Below the pieces are notes generated by a model, which worked only from the letters and a program-made list of their open reading frames with translations, was not told where the DNA came from and ran no database searches. Positions 33,188 through 44,652 of a DNA stretch of 64,000 nt are shown piece by piece. Both the position numbers and the translations under genes were made by a program. Within the stretch, counting starts at the first letter, position 1, and each line of letters starts with the position of its first letter. Source of the stretch: Ceratobasidium sp. AG-K. Lineage: Eukaryota; Basidiomycota; Agaricomycetes; Cantharellales; Ceratobasidiaceae. The stretch spans positions 2,480,001 through 2,544,000 of the forward strand of contig JAWNGF010000005.1 of the NCBI GenBank assembly GCA_037039685.1, read 5' to 3'.

Positions 33188-36100
33188 CTAAAGGGTTACC
33201 TGTGGCGGATCAAAGCCTAATGCAATCGATTTCATGGTACAGTTTGATACTATTCCGAGAGACCCAGTCGATTCATATCTACACGCGAGGCTGATAACAC
33301 TTAATCCAAGAAGTTCCAATGCAAGCATCTTCAAAGTCGAGACTGACATAGCCTTCCCGGATATAGCAAAGATTTGTCGAGGAGGAAGAAGGAAGGGACG
33401 AAGATCGGACGGCACCCATACGAGCAGCTTCGACTTGTCGTCGCTATCAACAACCCATCCATCTTCGGTGATCTCCCAGGAAAAGGGTGAAGCAAGGACT
33501 GAGCCGATGGGCTGTGTATATACGAGATTGTGAACGGTAAGAAAATGATAGAAAGGCAAGTGGGTATGGGTGAACGAACCATTGACACCCCAGTGCGTAC
33601 ATCCCACATCCGTATGGTGTTGTCGGAGGAGCCAGAGACGATGCGAGTGCCGTCGGGCGAGAATGCAACTGACCAGACCAAGTCGGTGTGCCCTTCGAGT
33701 GGACTCAGCATCGGCTGCCCGGTTTGTGCATCCCACATCCGTATGGTGTTGTCGGAGGAGCCAGAGACGATGCGAGTGCCGTCGGGCGAGAATGCAACCG
33801 AATAGACCGAGTTGGTGTGCCCTTCGAGTGGACTCAGCATCGGCTGCCCGGTTTGTGCATCCCACATCCGTATGGTGTTGTCGGAGGAGCCAGAGACGAT
33901 GCGAGTGCCGTCGGGCGAGAATGCAACTGACAAGACCGAGTCGGTGTGCCCTTCGAGTGGACTCAGCATCGGCTGCCCGGTTTGTGCATCCCACATCCGT
34001 ATGGTGTTGTCGGAGGAGCCAGAGACGATGCGAGTGCCGTCGGGCGAGAATGCAACTGACCGGACCCAGCTGGTGTGCCCTTCGAGTGGACTCAGCATCG
34101 GCTGCCCGGTTTGTGCATCCCACATCCGTATGGCGTTGTCCCAGGAGCCAGAGACGATGCGAGTGCCGTCGGGCGAGAATGCAACTGACCAGACCGAGTT
34201 GGTGTGCCCTTCGAGTGGACTCAGCATCGGCTGCCCGGTTTGTGCATCCCACATCCGTATGGTGTTGTCGGAGGAGCCAGAGACGATGCGAGTGCCGTCG
34301 GGCGAGAATGCAACTGAGTAGACCGAGCTGGTGTGCCCTTCGAGCGGACTCAGCTTCGGTTGCTCAGTTCGTGCATCCCACATCCGGACTGATTTGTCAT
34401 CAGAGGCAGAGGCGATGCGAGTGCTGTCGGGTGAGAATGCGACCGAAACGACTGCGCCAGTGTGCCCCTCAAACGCGCTCAGTATCGATTGCCCATTTTG
34501 TGCGTCCCACACTCGTATAGTCTTGTCTTCGGAGCCAGAGACGATGCGTGTGCCGTCACGCGAGAAGGCAACCGAATAGACCGGTCCTGTATGCCCTTCA
34601 AATGGGCTCAGCATCGACCGTCCATCTTGGGCGTCCCACATCCGTATGGTCTTGTCGCTGGAGCCTGAGATGATGCGAGCGCCGTCGCAAGAGAAAGCAA
34701 CCGACAAAACCGAGTCGGTATGCCCTTCGAGGGGACTCAGGACTACCTGCCCCGTTTGCGCGTCCCATATCCGCAAGGTCCGGTCATTGGAGCCAGACAC
34801 CACCCGAGTGCTGTCGGGAGAAAATGCAAGCGATGTCACCGACCCGCTGTGGCCTTTGAGGGAACCGAGTGGCTTCTTTCCCGTCTGCGCATCCCACACC
34901 CGTGCAGTGCCATCCTCGGACCCAGATGCAATCCACTTCCGATCTGACGAGAATGCAACTGACTTGACCTCTTTCGTATGTCCTTTCAGGGGTCCAAGTA
35001 GCTTCTTTCCTGTTTCCGAGTCCCACACGCACAACGAACCATCACGCGAGCCGGAGATGATGCGTGCGCTGTCAGGCGAATACCCGATCGAGGTGATTGT
35101 ATGCTTCGTTATGCTGAGTGACCCGAGCAGCGAGGATTGGTTCAGCGGACCCAGTAAAATCCGACCTGTGAGCGAGTCGCGAACATAGATATCGCCGTCA
35201 CAGACAAAGGCAACACACGTGCCATCGTGTGACCAGGCAAGATTGGCAACTCTGCCAGCCATAGACCACGTGGCCAGAAGTGACAGCGATCGCCGCCCTA
35301 TTCCCGTCCCTCGTATCACCCCTTGCATCCGATGGGTGTAATGCCTGGCTATCGGGCTGTACGTAGGCCAAAAAGGAAGCATGGACACGTAGATGTGAGG
35401 AGTGCTTTTTGAAACAGGATTCGATGCGAACCCTGCCACGAACTGCCACGACGCATGGACTAGTTGCCTGAGATCTTCCGTATGAGACTGACGCTGCAAA
35501 ATCTTAGTCAATGCTCGCGTCCGTGCAAAATCGTCACCCTCACCATGCACCAGGCTTCTGCCCGTTGTAGCATTTCCACTCCGGTATTGATATACCTGCT
35601 TAGGTTTGCGACTTCCATCCATAATAGGAGCTGTGATGAAAGGAAGTGGTACAGCCGATTCAGGACGTCGGGTGACCCCTCGGCACGCTGCAGGTGTGAT
35701 TCCCAGTATCGGCAGGCGTACAGCGTCTCTGTCGAAACCATCATCTTGACTCTGGTGTCCAGGCCTTGTATCTTGTCATCTGAGATGAATGACGATTGCA
35801 GCCCACATATGTTGAACTGCGGCTTTGTGTCCTTTAGGCAGTCGAAGCAGTGCTTGGCGAGTGCGTGGTCACGAATGGCTTGGTCGCAATGGAACTGCTT
35901 GGAACGCGTGGGATCAAACATGTAGTCGGGGAAAGACGCATGAAGAGTCGTCACCAACCCGCTCGACTCCACCACGTGCAGCACAGACCATAGCAGTCGG
36001 AGGGCAGCATATACCCGCTCCGAATCCCGAAGGCCCAGCAGTCCGGATAGCGCGCCGGTGGTGAGAGGCTCGCGCGCGCACAACGTGGTATGCAGCACCT

Positions 36101-38069
36101 GCTTCGTGTCGTCCTTTTCTTCATCATCCAACTCCGGGTTATTGAATGCTGCCTCGAGGATCAGGGTATAGAGCTCGTCAATCTCTCTGTATGGATGGTT
36201 CCTGCTCGAGCTGGAAGTGTTTAGAACATTTCTGAGCCGTTTGCGAGGATTGTGATTGAAGTCGTCGTATCCAATGTACCGAACTACGGTTGCGGCATAA
36301 ATGAAAAGGATCCCAGCACGCTCAATTAAGGCGGAGATATCCGACTCGGATGGATCGATCTGTCGCAGAGCTGCTCGGAGGTATGTCTCGATATCTCCTT
36401 GTACCACGCCTTTGTCCAGTTCGTGTAGTACCAACCGTGATATCGCTCGATGCCCCCCTTGTTGTACTATCTGCTCTCGGATCTCCGGTTCGGGTCTGCT
36501 CGCCATAAAAAACTTGATCGGCAGGTTTTTTGTCTTTGTCAATAGAGCTTCGAGTATTTGCCGAGTGCTCTTCTTGCTTTCGCACTCATCCAAAGCATCG
36601 ATCACCACAACCAGATCTTCGGGTAGCGTATCTCGTACGTCTTCAATTGGCTTAACCACCAGCTTCTCAAGTTGTATGCGTGGGAGCTGGGTGTGTACGT
36701 CTTGTTCTTTTTCCAGCACCTTTGAAAGCGCCCATCGAAACGGCTGCGAAAATCGAGCGAGCTGGTACGCGATCGATGGTATGATACGATTGACGTCCCG
36801 ACATTCGGGGAGCGAGCGGGAGCAAAAGAAGCTAGCACCGAGGTTATGGGCGAGTTCGAGTTCGGCGCACAACGTATAGGCGATCGTGGTCTTGCCGGTA
36901 CCAGCCATGCCATTCAGCCAGTACACCGATCCCACGCCACGATTATGTATCCAGTCGTGCATCTGAGCAAGGACATCTATGCGAGTGCCTGGGGTGCATT
37001 CTCCACGTTTGAGCTCTATTGCCTGGCCAGAGTTGTAGCGAGCCGACAGGGATGGAGATAGGCGGTCCAGGCGAGCGTTCTATTTGTTGATCAAGGCGTT
37101 ACAATGGTAGCGCAGGGACGTGCCGTCTCACCTACCGTGGCTAACTCATCTGTGATCTTCCACATCGATAGATTCGAGTTGAGCTGCCAGCCAATAAGTT
37201 TTTCTGGTTATCCCACCACGAGCGCTACTCACTGTTAGTCGTTGTAGGTGACCCTGGATTCTCCGATAGCATGCTAGAACCCGATTTGCGTCTTCGCTTG
37301 CCTCAACTAGCTGCCTTGCTACACCTCTATTCTGCTGCTCCCTCACGTAAGCAAGCTCCTTCTGAATCGACCTTCTCATCGCTTAGTTTTGCTACCCCTA
37401 GTGCACGCCTACCCACCTGCACAGGCTTTCCATACTGGTAGTGGCCGCTGGGGGGACATTGCCCGAGTAGTGCTGCCGAAGTTCTTCGAACAACGTTTCA
37501 AGCTCAGCCCGCAGCTTTACGAACTCACTACGACCGCTGGCTACGCTCTACATATTTCAATCAGATTCTGAGTTCAACACCATACATGGGTGGGCGCTCA
37601 CCTGGTACGTCCCTACACATGCAACCATCTCATCGACGACAGCCTTGAGTGGGCCAAACACACCCACGCTTCGATCAAGTACTTTAACAAGTCCTGACAG
37701 ACTCGCCCATCCATCAAAAGTATTGGCGTCAGGAGGCTGAGGCGCCGAAGCTTCTTGATGGTTCTTTGTTTGTGATGCAGTTGCAGGCCGAGTCGATGTT
37801 GTCACTCCGCCACTATCCTCCGCCAACGCCAGCTGAGGGTGAACAGGGTACTCCGTTATCGTACAGTCTTGATCAAGTCTACTAATGTTGATATCGGAGT
37901 GTCTAGCGGCAGCATTGCGAGGAGGTGCGAGTGTGGATGGCTCTGTGACGTTTGGATTCGGCAGAGAGGTGGAGGATATATTAGTGTCGCGAATCGAGAG
38001 GAGCGCATCAATGCGAGAGCCGATACTTCTGCTCAGTCGCCTAAGTCTCCACCGGAAAGGCATCGTCAA
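33188..38069 (-). CDS. NLR3: NACHT-WD40 STAND protein with a near-identical WD repeat array
   Basis: Same architecture as NLR1 and NLR2. It starts MTMPFRWRLRRLSRSIGSR and has helical exons FGPLKAVVDEMVACV and ACYRRIQGHLQRLT, then the linker ELKRGECTPGTRIDVLA. The NACHT exon (35544-36962) has P-loop GMAGTGKTTIA, Walker B VVVIDALDECESKK and ASRPEPEIR. A 50-bp intron at 35494-35543 leads to the bridge RQSHTEDLRQLVHAS. Thirteen WD40 blades follow; six are almost identical 43-residue units. The C-terminal cap EDGWVVDSDDKSKLLVWVPS is present, but a missing base near 33358 shifts the last about 30 residues: the homologous ending (GYVSLDFEDACIGTSW..) sits in another frame with a stop at 33279, whereas the written frame runs to 33188. 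Everything upstream is open. Confidence 0.87.
33611..34384 (-). repeat. Six 129-bp tandem units encoding near-identical WD40 blades in NLR3
   Basis: Unit starts fall at 33611, 33740, 33869, 33998, 34127 and 34256, an exact 129-bp period (43 codons). The four units in the middle differ at only a handful of positions; the two outer ones drift at their edges. Differences cluster in the codons just after EGHT (S, N or D; then S, W or L; then, after a constant V, Y, W, R or L) and in SGSSDNT versus SGSWDNA. Because the period is a multiple of three, long antisense open frames appear here and should be ignored. Assembly could have collapsed or expanded this array. Confidence 0.95.
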
Positions 38070-40212
38070 AACGGATAAACAAAAGCGGTGGTGGTAGGGC
38101 TGAAGGAGGCGTTGGCTGGCGTACTAAATCTAGAAAAGCCAGCACTCAAGTCTAGGGATCCGAAAGAAAGAGTAAGAGATCATGTGATGTCTATCTTTGT
38201 GACATATATGGCATCTAGGACCCTTTACTTGCACTTTCTAACAGCACAAGCTCCATACAGAGTATAAAAATGAGCTTCGAAGGGCTGCCACCTGATCTCT
38301 TACTGTTTCTTTCGGAGCCCTAACTCGGGTCGTTGATCCACGTGAATAACACGCGGCAACCAAACAAGTAGAAACGATTGACAACCCACCAGTCCTGAGC
38401 CCTTTCCCAATTACCTGCAACACCGCAGGCAGCCTGAAGGATTCTACACGCAATGAAGCCTGGTACAGTGTGTTGGCTGACGGTGGTTGTGAGATTAGTT
38501 GAGAATAAGGGCGGATGACGTGTCATCTTCCCGCTTGGCACGACCACCACATCACAAAGTGCTTGCTTGAGTGGTAATGCTCCTTGTCAAGACCTCACAC
38601 AGGTTTTGTTACCATTCTGACGTTGACGCAAGTATTGATGACAATATCAGGCGCTTCCCCCTCTGCCTTGTTTCCGCATCCTCCCCCCCGGACCTCGGCC
38701 ATAGGCTCTCTACAATGGTTCGGCGAGGCTGTTGACAGATTATTGCTCCTCGCACTCCATCCTCCGACATAGAACTTAACATACCATCAAGTAAAGGGTT
38801 TCCACTCGATATAACTTAAGCCGTGTAACCTACACAGTCATAAGGTACCTCCTTCCTGTTTGCACACAGCATGCCATTGACTTAATTTCGTCTAACCCTT
38901 CACATTAATGTATCAGACCGCCATAATGACAGAGCTTTCCTTCTGGTGCGATGCATTCAATTATTGCATACATCTGTCTTTTGGTTCATTCTCCACAGTT
39001 GTCATACATAAGGGAGGACCCATCTCCTTCAGCGCAGCGGCGAGGCACACAATATGCTCCATGTCAACCATTGATCGACTGCATATGTCAGGTGATTTGC
39101 CACCTTCAAGCAGATGCATATATTAGAGCATATGTGATCAAGATACATCAGGCGTGAGTGAATGATATCAGCATATGTTCGGCTTTCCATTCGACGGAGT
39201 CTAGCTGGCAAAGATTTCCCTGATCATAACAATCACATATACGCCACCTGTATACCTACATGTCCGTTATGATACATTCGACGTGCTCAGTATATGTTAC
39301 TGTAACTGTAGCCTTGCTGCTCCTACTTCAAAAGCTCGCCACCCAAGCAAGATCTTACGTGATGGCGATCCCAAACTTTTATCGATCGCTATTCTCAGGC
39401 ACATCATCTATGCACGCTCTTGATGACGTCGTGTACCAGAGATTGCGACCTGGATTCGCGAACAAATCCATGCAACCCTGATACCACTGTACCACTGAGT
39501 CGGGGTCATGCGGTCGTGAATCCGAGTCCAAGTGGGGAATCTTAGCCTAGGCACTAGTGAGCCATGCGATTTTGAGGGGATCGATACAAGTCTTTGCTCG
39601 AATCCACGTACAGAAATCCAGTCGGTCTGGCCATACTAGTGCACCCAGCGTCGCCGAATAGCCGATTGCCGACACATCCAGCTCGTTGGAAATACCGCTT
39701 CAAATCAATTCTAAAACGTGGTCGGCAAAGCTGTCCTTGGATCAGACGTCATGGCGCTGTTGCTGCGTCGTTGTAGACTTGTAGTGCCGATTGTGGCCGC
39801 ACACCGATCGCGGGTGTGCGATCTCGCGTTGGCTTCGTGTCTGGGATTCGTACGGTGTGATGTCATAGCCCATGTGGCTCCGGCTCCGGCTCCGAGGCCT
39901 CGGCCCAAGCTGGGCGGTATGATCCTGAACTAACACATGGCGCGTATCCAATCCACGCATGAACTCAATTGTGAACTCGAAACACGCAAAGGGTGACGAA
40001 AGGTAGCGCGGTGTTGTTATTTAGTACATAACGATAGCAACGATCCATTACGTACAGAGCAAAGCAGTGGTATGTGGATGATAGATGGTGGGATGTACAT
40101 TAGTTGAATGTGAGGGAAACGCATGATGAGATGACCAGAACGGAAGTAACATGTTAGCTAGAATACATACAGACAACAAACCCAGTCCGGTCCATACAAG
40201 TCACAGTCAGAA
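38070..40212. other. Gene-poor region upstream of NLR3
   Basis: About 2.1 kb. The right flank of NLR3 near 38330-38400 resembles the N-terminal extension of NLR2 (see findings). Short open frames elsewhere carry no motif. No tRNA, rRNA or mobile element was recognised. Confidence 0.4.
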
Positions 40213-40788
40213 TCAGGCGCGTGTATGTGGGTGTGGGTCTGTCATCGTTTGTGATGAGGAATGTGACGAGTCTTGACGAATGATGTCCACTCGTTCGGTT
40301 GTATCTGCAGCTTTGGGTTTGGGAAGGGAGTAGCGTGCCAGCGCCGGCCTGAACCGCCCAAAGATAAACGTCACCCGCCCTGCGTCATTATCTTCGTCTG
40401 ACCACGGAAGCGACGCAGTAGACACTGGTTCCGCAGCGACAGACTTGGGTTCAGATGGTTTAGATCGATGACTGCGGTGATACGCCCTTTTGCGGGTGGG
40501 GGCGTCGGCGCTTGGGGTGACGGTGAGGCGAGGCACAGCTCGCTCCGAGGAGATCACAAGCTCGGCAAAATCGTCGAACCCAGGTAGGTTGTTTATTACT
40601 CTGCTCGTTTCTGGACGGGTAATAGTGGGTGCGGATTTAGGCCGTGGGTGCTGTGGTGACGGCGAGCGTCTGGGTCGCTCCGAGCATGGTGGAAAGAGAA
40701 AGGTAGCCGACGCCCAGGTGAGGGCCGTGTCGGATTCGACAGGTGTGGTCGACGACGACGAACTCGAAGTAGATGACGAAGTCGACAT
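40213..40788 (-). CDS. Hypothetical Ser/Pro-rich protein, single exon
   Basis: An uninterrupted 191-codon frame starting with a Ser/Thr run (MSTSSSTSSSSSSTTPVESD) and ending DPHPHTRA. It is rich in Ser, Pro, Arg and acidic residues, with predicted disorder over most of its length. Two more conserved-looking stretches are NNLPGFDDFAELVISSERAV and RVTFIFGRFRPALARYSL. No domain was recognised and there is no signal peptide or membrane helix. Gene status rests on length and coherent composition in a gene-poor region. The function is unknown. Confidence 0.5.
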   Translation of the reverse strand: MSTSSSTSSSSSSTTPVESDTALTWASATFLFPPCSERPRRSPSPQHPRPKSAPTITRPETSRVINNLPGFDDFAELVISSERAVPRLTVTPSADAPTRKRAYHRSHRSKPSEPKSVAAEPVSTASLPWSDEDNDAGRVTFIFGRFRPALARYSLPKPKAADTTERVDIIRQDSSHSSSQTMTDPHPHTRA

Positions 40789-43700
40789 GGCAATAAAGTT
40801 CAGAGCGATTGCCCTTGAGTGATTTTAACTGGTGGGCTGGTGGGGGAACCTGACAACCGGCGGAAGATAAGATCGGACATTATAAGAGGGTTGTTGTTTT
40901 CCGATGACGTCCCAGGGTCTAGACGGGCACAGCCACCATCTGGCCGGACGACGTCACCCCTCAGTGACTCTCTCCGTTTGTGGAATGGATCTCCCTTTCC
41001 GATAATTTTACGGCAACCAGATCTGGTCATTACCTTTATTTTTATGGGGCTCCATCAGCGCTTGGGGCGAGTCTATGTCTAGATTTTTGTTGTCGATGAG
41101 CGGTTGGCTGGTCTCCTTATGGATGGGCTGGACACTCCACCTCTCCTACCGTTTCGGACGAGGCGCTGTCAAAGCGGGTTTCTATTCCCCTGTCACTTGC
41201 ATCGCCCAGCCCTCGAGCGTTTACCTCCTCGTGCTCTGGGAACAATGACGCAGGATCGGCCTTAGTCTTTTGTCTTATTCACAATACACTGGTAAAATGT
41301 TTGAGTATAGGTGTTTCATAGGCAGCACGCTCCTGCGTGCGTTGCATTTCAACCCTAAATGACGACCATCCACCTTTCGATGACGAACTTTAGTTTCCCA
41401 GAGTCGTCCGGCTAGAAGAAGACTTGGTTTTAGGATAACCACCCAGGTCTAGTGTCCAAGATCCCACAAATACTTCGATTCGTTTAATGAATATCGAATA
41501 GCCCCAACGCTACCACACGCTAAGGCGTCTGATTCTATCGGAAATTGAGAAAAAGAATTCAGATAGATCGGGATAACGTTAGAATCAGACGGATTGATCG
41601 GTAAACGAGGAAGAAATGCTCATAGCTGCGCTTTTCCGCGAACAGACCAACCACCCGCCACTAATCGCAACCATTGCTGATGCGTACGGTCAAGAGAATT
41701 AATATAATGCGTCTCATACAAGTTAATGATGCTCATCTTGCTCCACTCGAGTGGTACTTCTGGCTTGCCAGAACTCCCGACGTGGGGCGGTTTAGATAGG
41801 GGTGGTTGGCTGGCTGTTTGAGGGTGTGTTGCAAAAGTGGGGTACGTAAGATTTACAGGGTGACCGGGACGGTTGTATTGTTGCTTGCGGTGGGGTGGCG
41901 AGCACGTCGAGTTTCAGGGGTCAAATGTGAGCTTATGCTTTACCTTGCTCCTTGATTCTCATTCTTTGGTGAGTATGCGATGGCCTTGAGAAGTTTACAA
42001 GAAATATATACGAAATGGCAAGCGAGCTTATTCAGACATTTCAAGGTTACAATGGTAGTGGGTAGGCGGTCTGCTGCTTGGTCGGCAAGTACACCGGTAG
42101 GTGGCTCCTACGCAAATTCATCCAGTTATAAAACGAGGCTCGGAGCAATTTTTAGGTAAAACGACCTCTCGGGGTCAAATACGGGATAAATCCTACCAAC
42201 CAGTATGACACGGGTTCCCCACCCAGTGCAGACCGCTGCGAAGTGGGGCAGGGGTGGGGCCTTGTGCTAATAATCAGTTGATGCCACCCTGTTTCATAAT
42301 TTCATCGAGGCGCGAGGTCTGAGACGCCAGCCTAGCTGAAGTATTGAGGCCATCCCCCTCCAATTCAGAGGTCCGTAAGCCAAGAATATAAGCACTCAAT
42401 GGTGGCTAAGGGATTTTGCGCTGGCGCTTACAGTAACCACACGGTAATGCACGAACAATGCTGCTTGTATATGTTAAATTATCAGGATAACCACCGAAGC
42501 GGCGCAGAGCTAAACTCGCCGAATTGGATTCGAATTCTTCCGCTGAAATCCTGCCACCCACGAGCGGGGAAACGCCAAGCAACGCGAGAGCGCCTGGTCC
42601 ATTAGTAGGTCACGACGAGTCCAGAGCTGACTGGAGGAGAACATATTGGCTTGGATGTATATTCATTCTGATGCATAAAGGGGGGAAATGGTATCAAAGT
42701 ATTGCTCAACGCCTGTTATCCTATCGTGTCGGTCTCAGATGCGGCGTGGGATAAAGTGACCTCTTTCCAGATCGGTGAATGACCGTTCTTCCTTAAAAGA
42801 CCTTTTGTACCTGAACTTCCTTTTGAAAGGTTGATCTAATAAAAATTAGAAAGCGTGATTTCTGTACGGTGCGCATACACACCAGCTTAACCGCGTGAGA
42901 GAGGATGTGTCCGATTTCCTTTGGGAACCAGAATGTAACGTGAGTGTCTCCTATATCAAGAGGTTTGGTATTTCATTGACGCTATGAAGGTTTCTGTCAG
43001 GGTCGACTGTTGTTCAAGTGTGGTTAATTTGGTGGTCTTGTTGGCACCTCTTTGAGAACCTACGTCTGTCAAACTCTGGCTCTAGCTGATGCTGACCATG
43101 ATTTCGCTCCGAAAAAGGATCAAATGCCAATTATGTATGAGAGCAGGATTTATATGGGGCGTTAAATGGCTGCAGTTTTTTTATAACCCGGGACTCAGCG
43201 GATGAAGCCCGAGACCGCAAATAACGAGTATATTCAAACATTGAAACGCACAACACCTGAAGAGCTCTCATGGTTTTAGTGGTATCACAGATATTCCTCC
43301 AAGCCCGTTAGTGTTGTTCCCGCAAGGCCAGCGTCGGTAGGAGTGACACGGATATAATAGGCCAATGAATGGAAGGGAATGTATGCTGCAGCAACTACAT
43401 TTATGGGGGTTTAGTGTGGTGACCCGATGAGATCGTCATAATGTTTAAGGTCCATGACCCCAACATAATCCGGGATCTGTTGAAGACATAAAATACACAG
43501 TTCACGGATTAATGATCCGCAAACACTCTTTAAAAAGGTACCCATAACGATGTACGTGCGTTTCCTTGGCATTGGATAAGGCCACAGGCGTAGATACTCC
43601 CACTGTTCCATGTAGTACCAGCTCTGTAGGCCACTTCTTAGTTGCGATGGGTATCACAGAAGTCAGTTAAATCCGGAGCTTCTTCTCGAGAACCCTGGCA

Positions 43701-44652
43701 AAAGGAAATTCGAAGAGAAAGCGTCGGTTATATGCGCTCCAACCAACACCGTGTTCAATGCAAAACTCAGAATGGATGATCTATTCCGAGGCAATAGTGC
43801 TACTGCCACCAAAGTCCAATTACATTACGGCGTTTCGACTTAAGGATACGGAACGAGCCGTTCAACAGCTATCGTGTGACAAATCAATTGAGTGGAGCGT
43901 TCAAAGTCGGTGTGCCCGCGGCCGCGGCCATTCCAAAGTCCTCATAGATGAGTAACTTATTCGAGTAATGGAGGCCGCGGTTGGTGAAATTATCACGTGA
44001 CTCATCGATCTCCATTTGACGTTTGATGTTGGTGATCATAACCGAGGGCATGCTTTGTGCCGCGCGACATCGTATCAAGTGACACCCACGAAGAGTCGAA
44101 GTCTGGCCATGAGGGAGGCGTGACACTGTACCCCCTATTACCGGAAATGGTATCCGCATTAGGGTGTCTTATCAGCCACGTATCATCTGGGATTCTCTCG
44201 CCCAAATGGTGGACTGTACCCATGGCATTCCCGAGGTTAGAACAAGTACCGATTATCTCTACTACTCGATTCGGCATCTTATATCATATCATTATACACA
44301 GCACCCAATGATGTTCTCTCGGTCAATTTACCCCACCCTCAGGCGAGGCACGATCGCTCCTCAACCGACCGTTGACCTCGAGGCTAAGCCTGGGTGTCAC
44401 ACACTTGCGCTCGACCTCCCCGTTCAAATGCAGCGTGGTCATCGGACTGGCTTGGATCTCCCCGCATTCCAGTTCTAGTTTTGGCCTGGATTTCGACTAG
44501 AGTTTTACGTCTTTCGACTGCTAATTGGGATTGGATCGGATAGATCGGGCGGCCGTTGGAGTCTCGCCTTGGCTTACACTTGAACACGACCTTAACGAAG
44601 AGAGTGGGCTTTGGGCACTCTAGTTGCTCCTTTTGCATTTGTGTTTGCCGCC
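40789..44652. other. Long gene-poor stretch
   Basis: Nearly 4 kb without a supportable gene. A 12-bp perfect inverted repeat (CGTCTGATTCTA at 41526-41537 and its complement at 41580-41591) could form a stem. Short open frames at 42399-42754, 43411-43611 and 43758-44638 show no motif. The right end should contain the promoter of the DUF6533 gene. Confidence 0.45.

Noticed and set aside
33570..34520. 316-codon plus-strand frame across the NLR3 repeat array (and the long minus frame at 33188-34252 in another register)
   Set aside because: The 129-bp period is a multiple of three, so one open antisense unit makes all units open. The WD40 frame with conserved residues is the real one.
39850..39905. 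GGCTCC/GGCCTCGG short repeats
   Set aside because: Low-complexity GC-rich tract with only three or four imperfect units; not a meaningful repeat.
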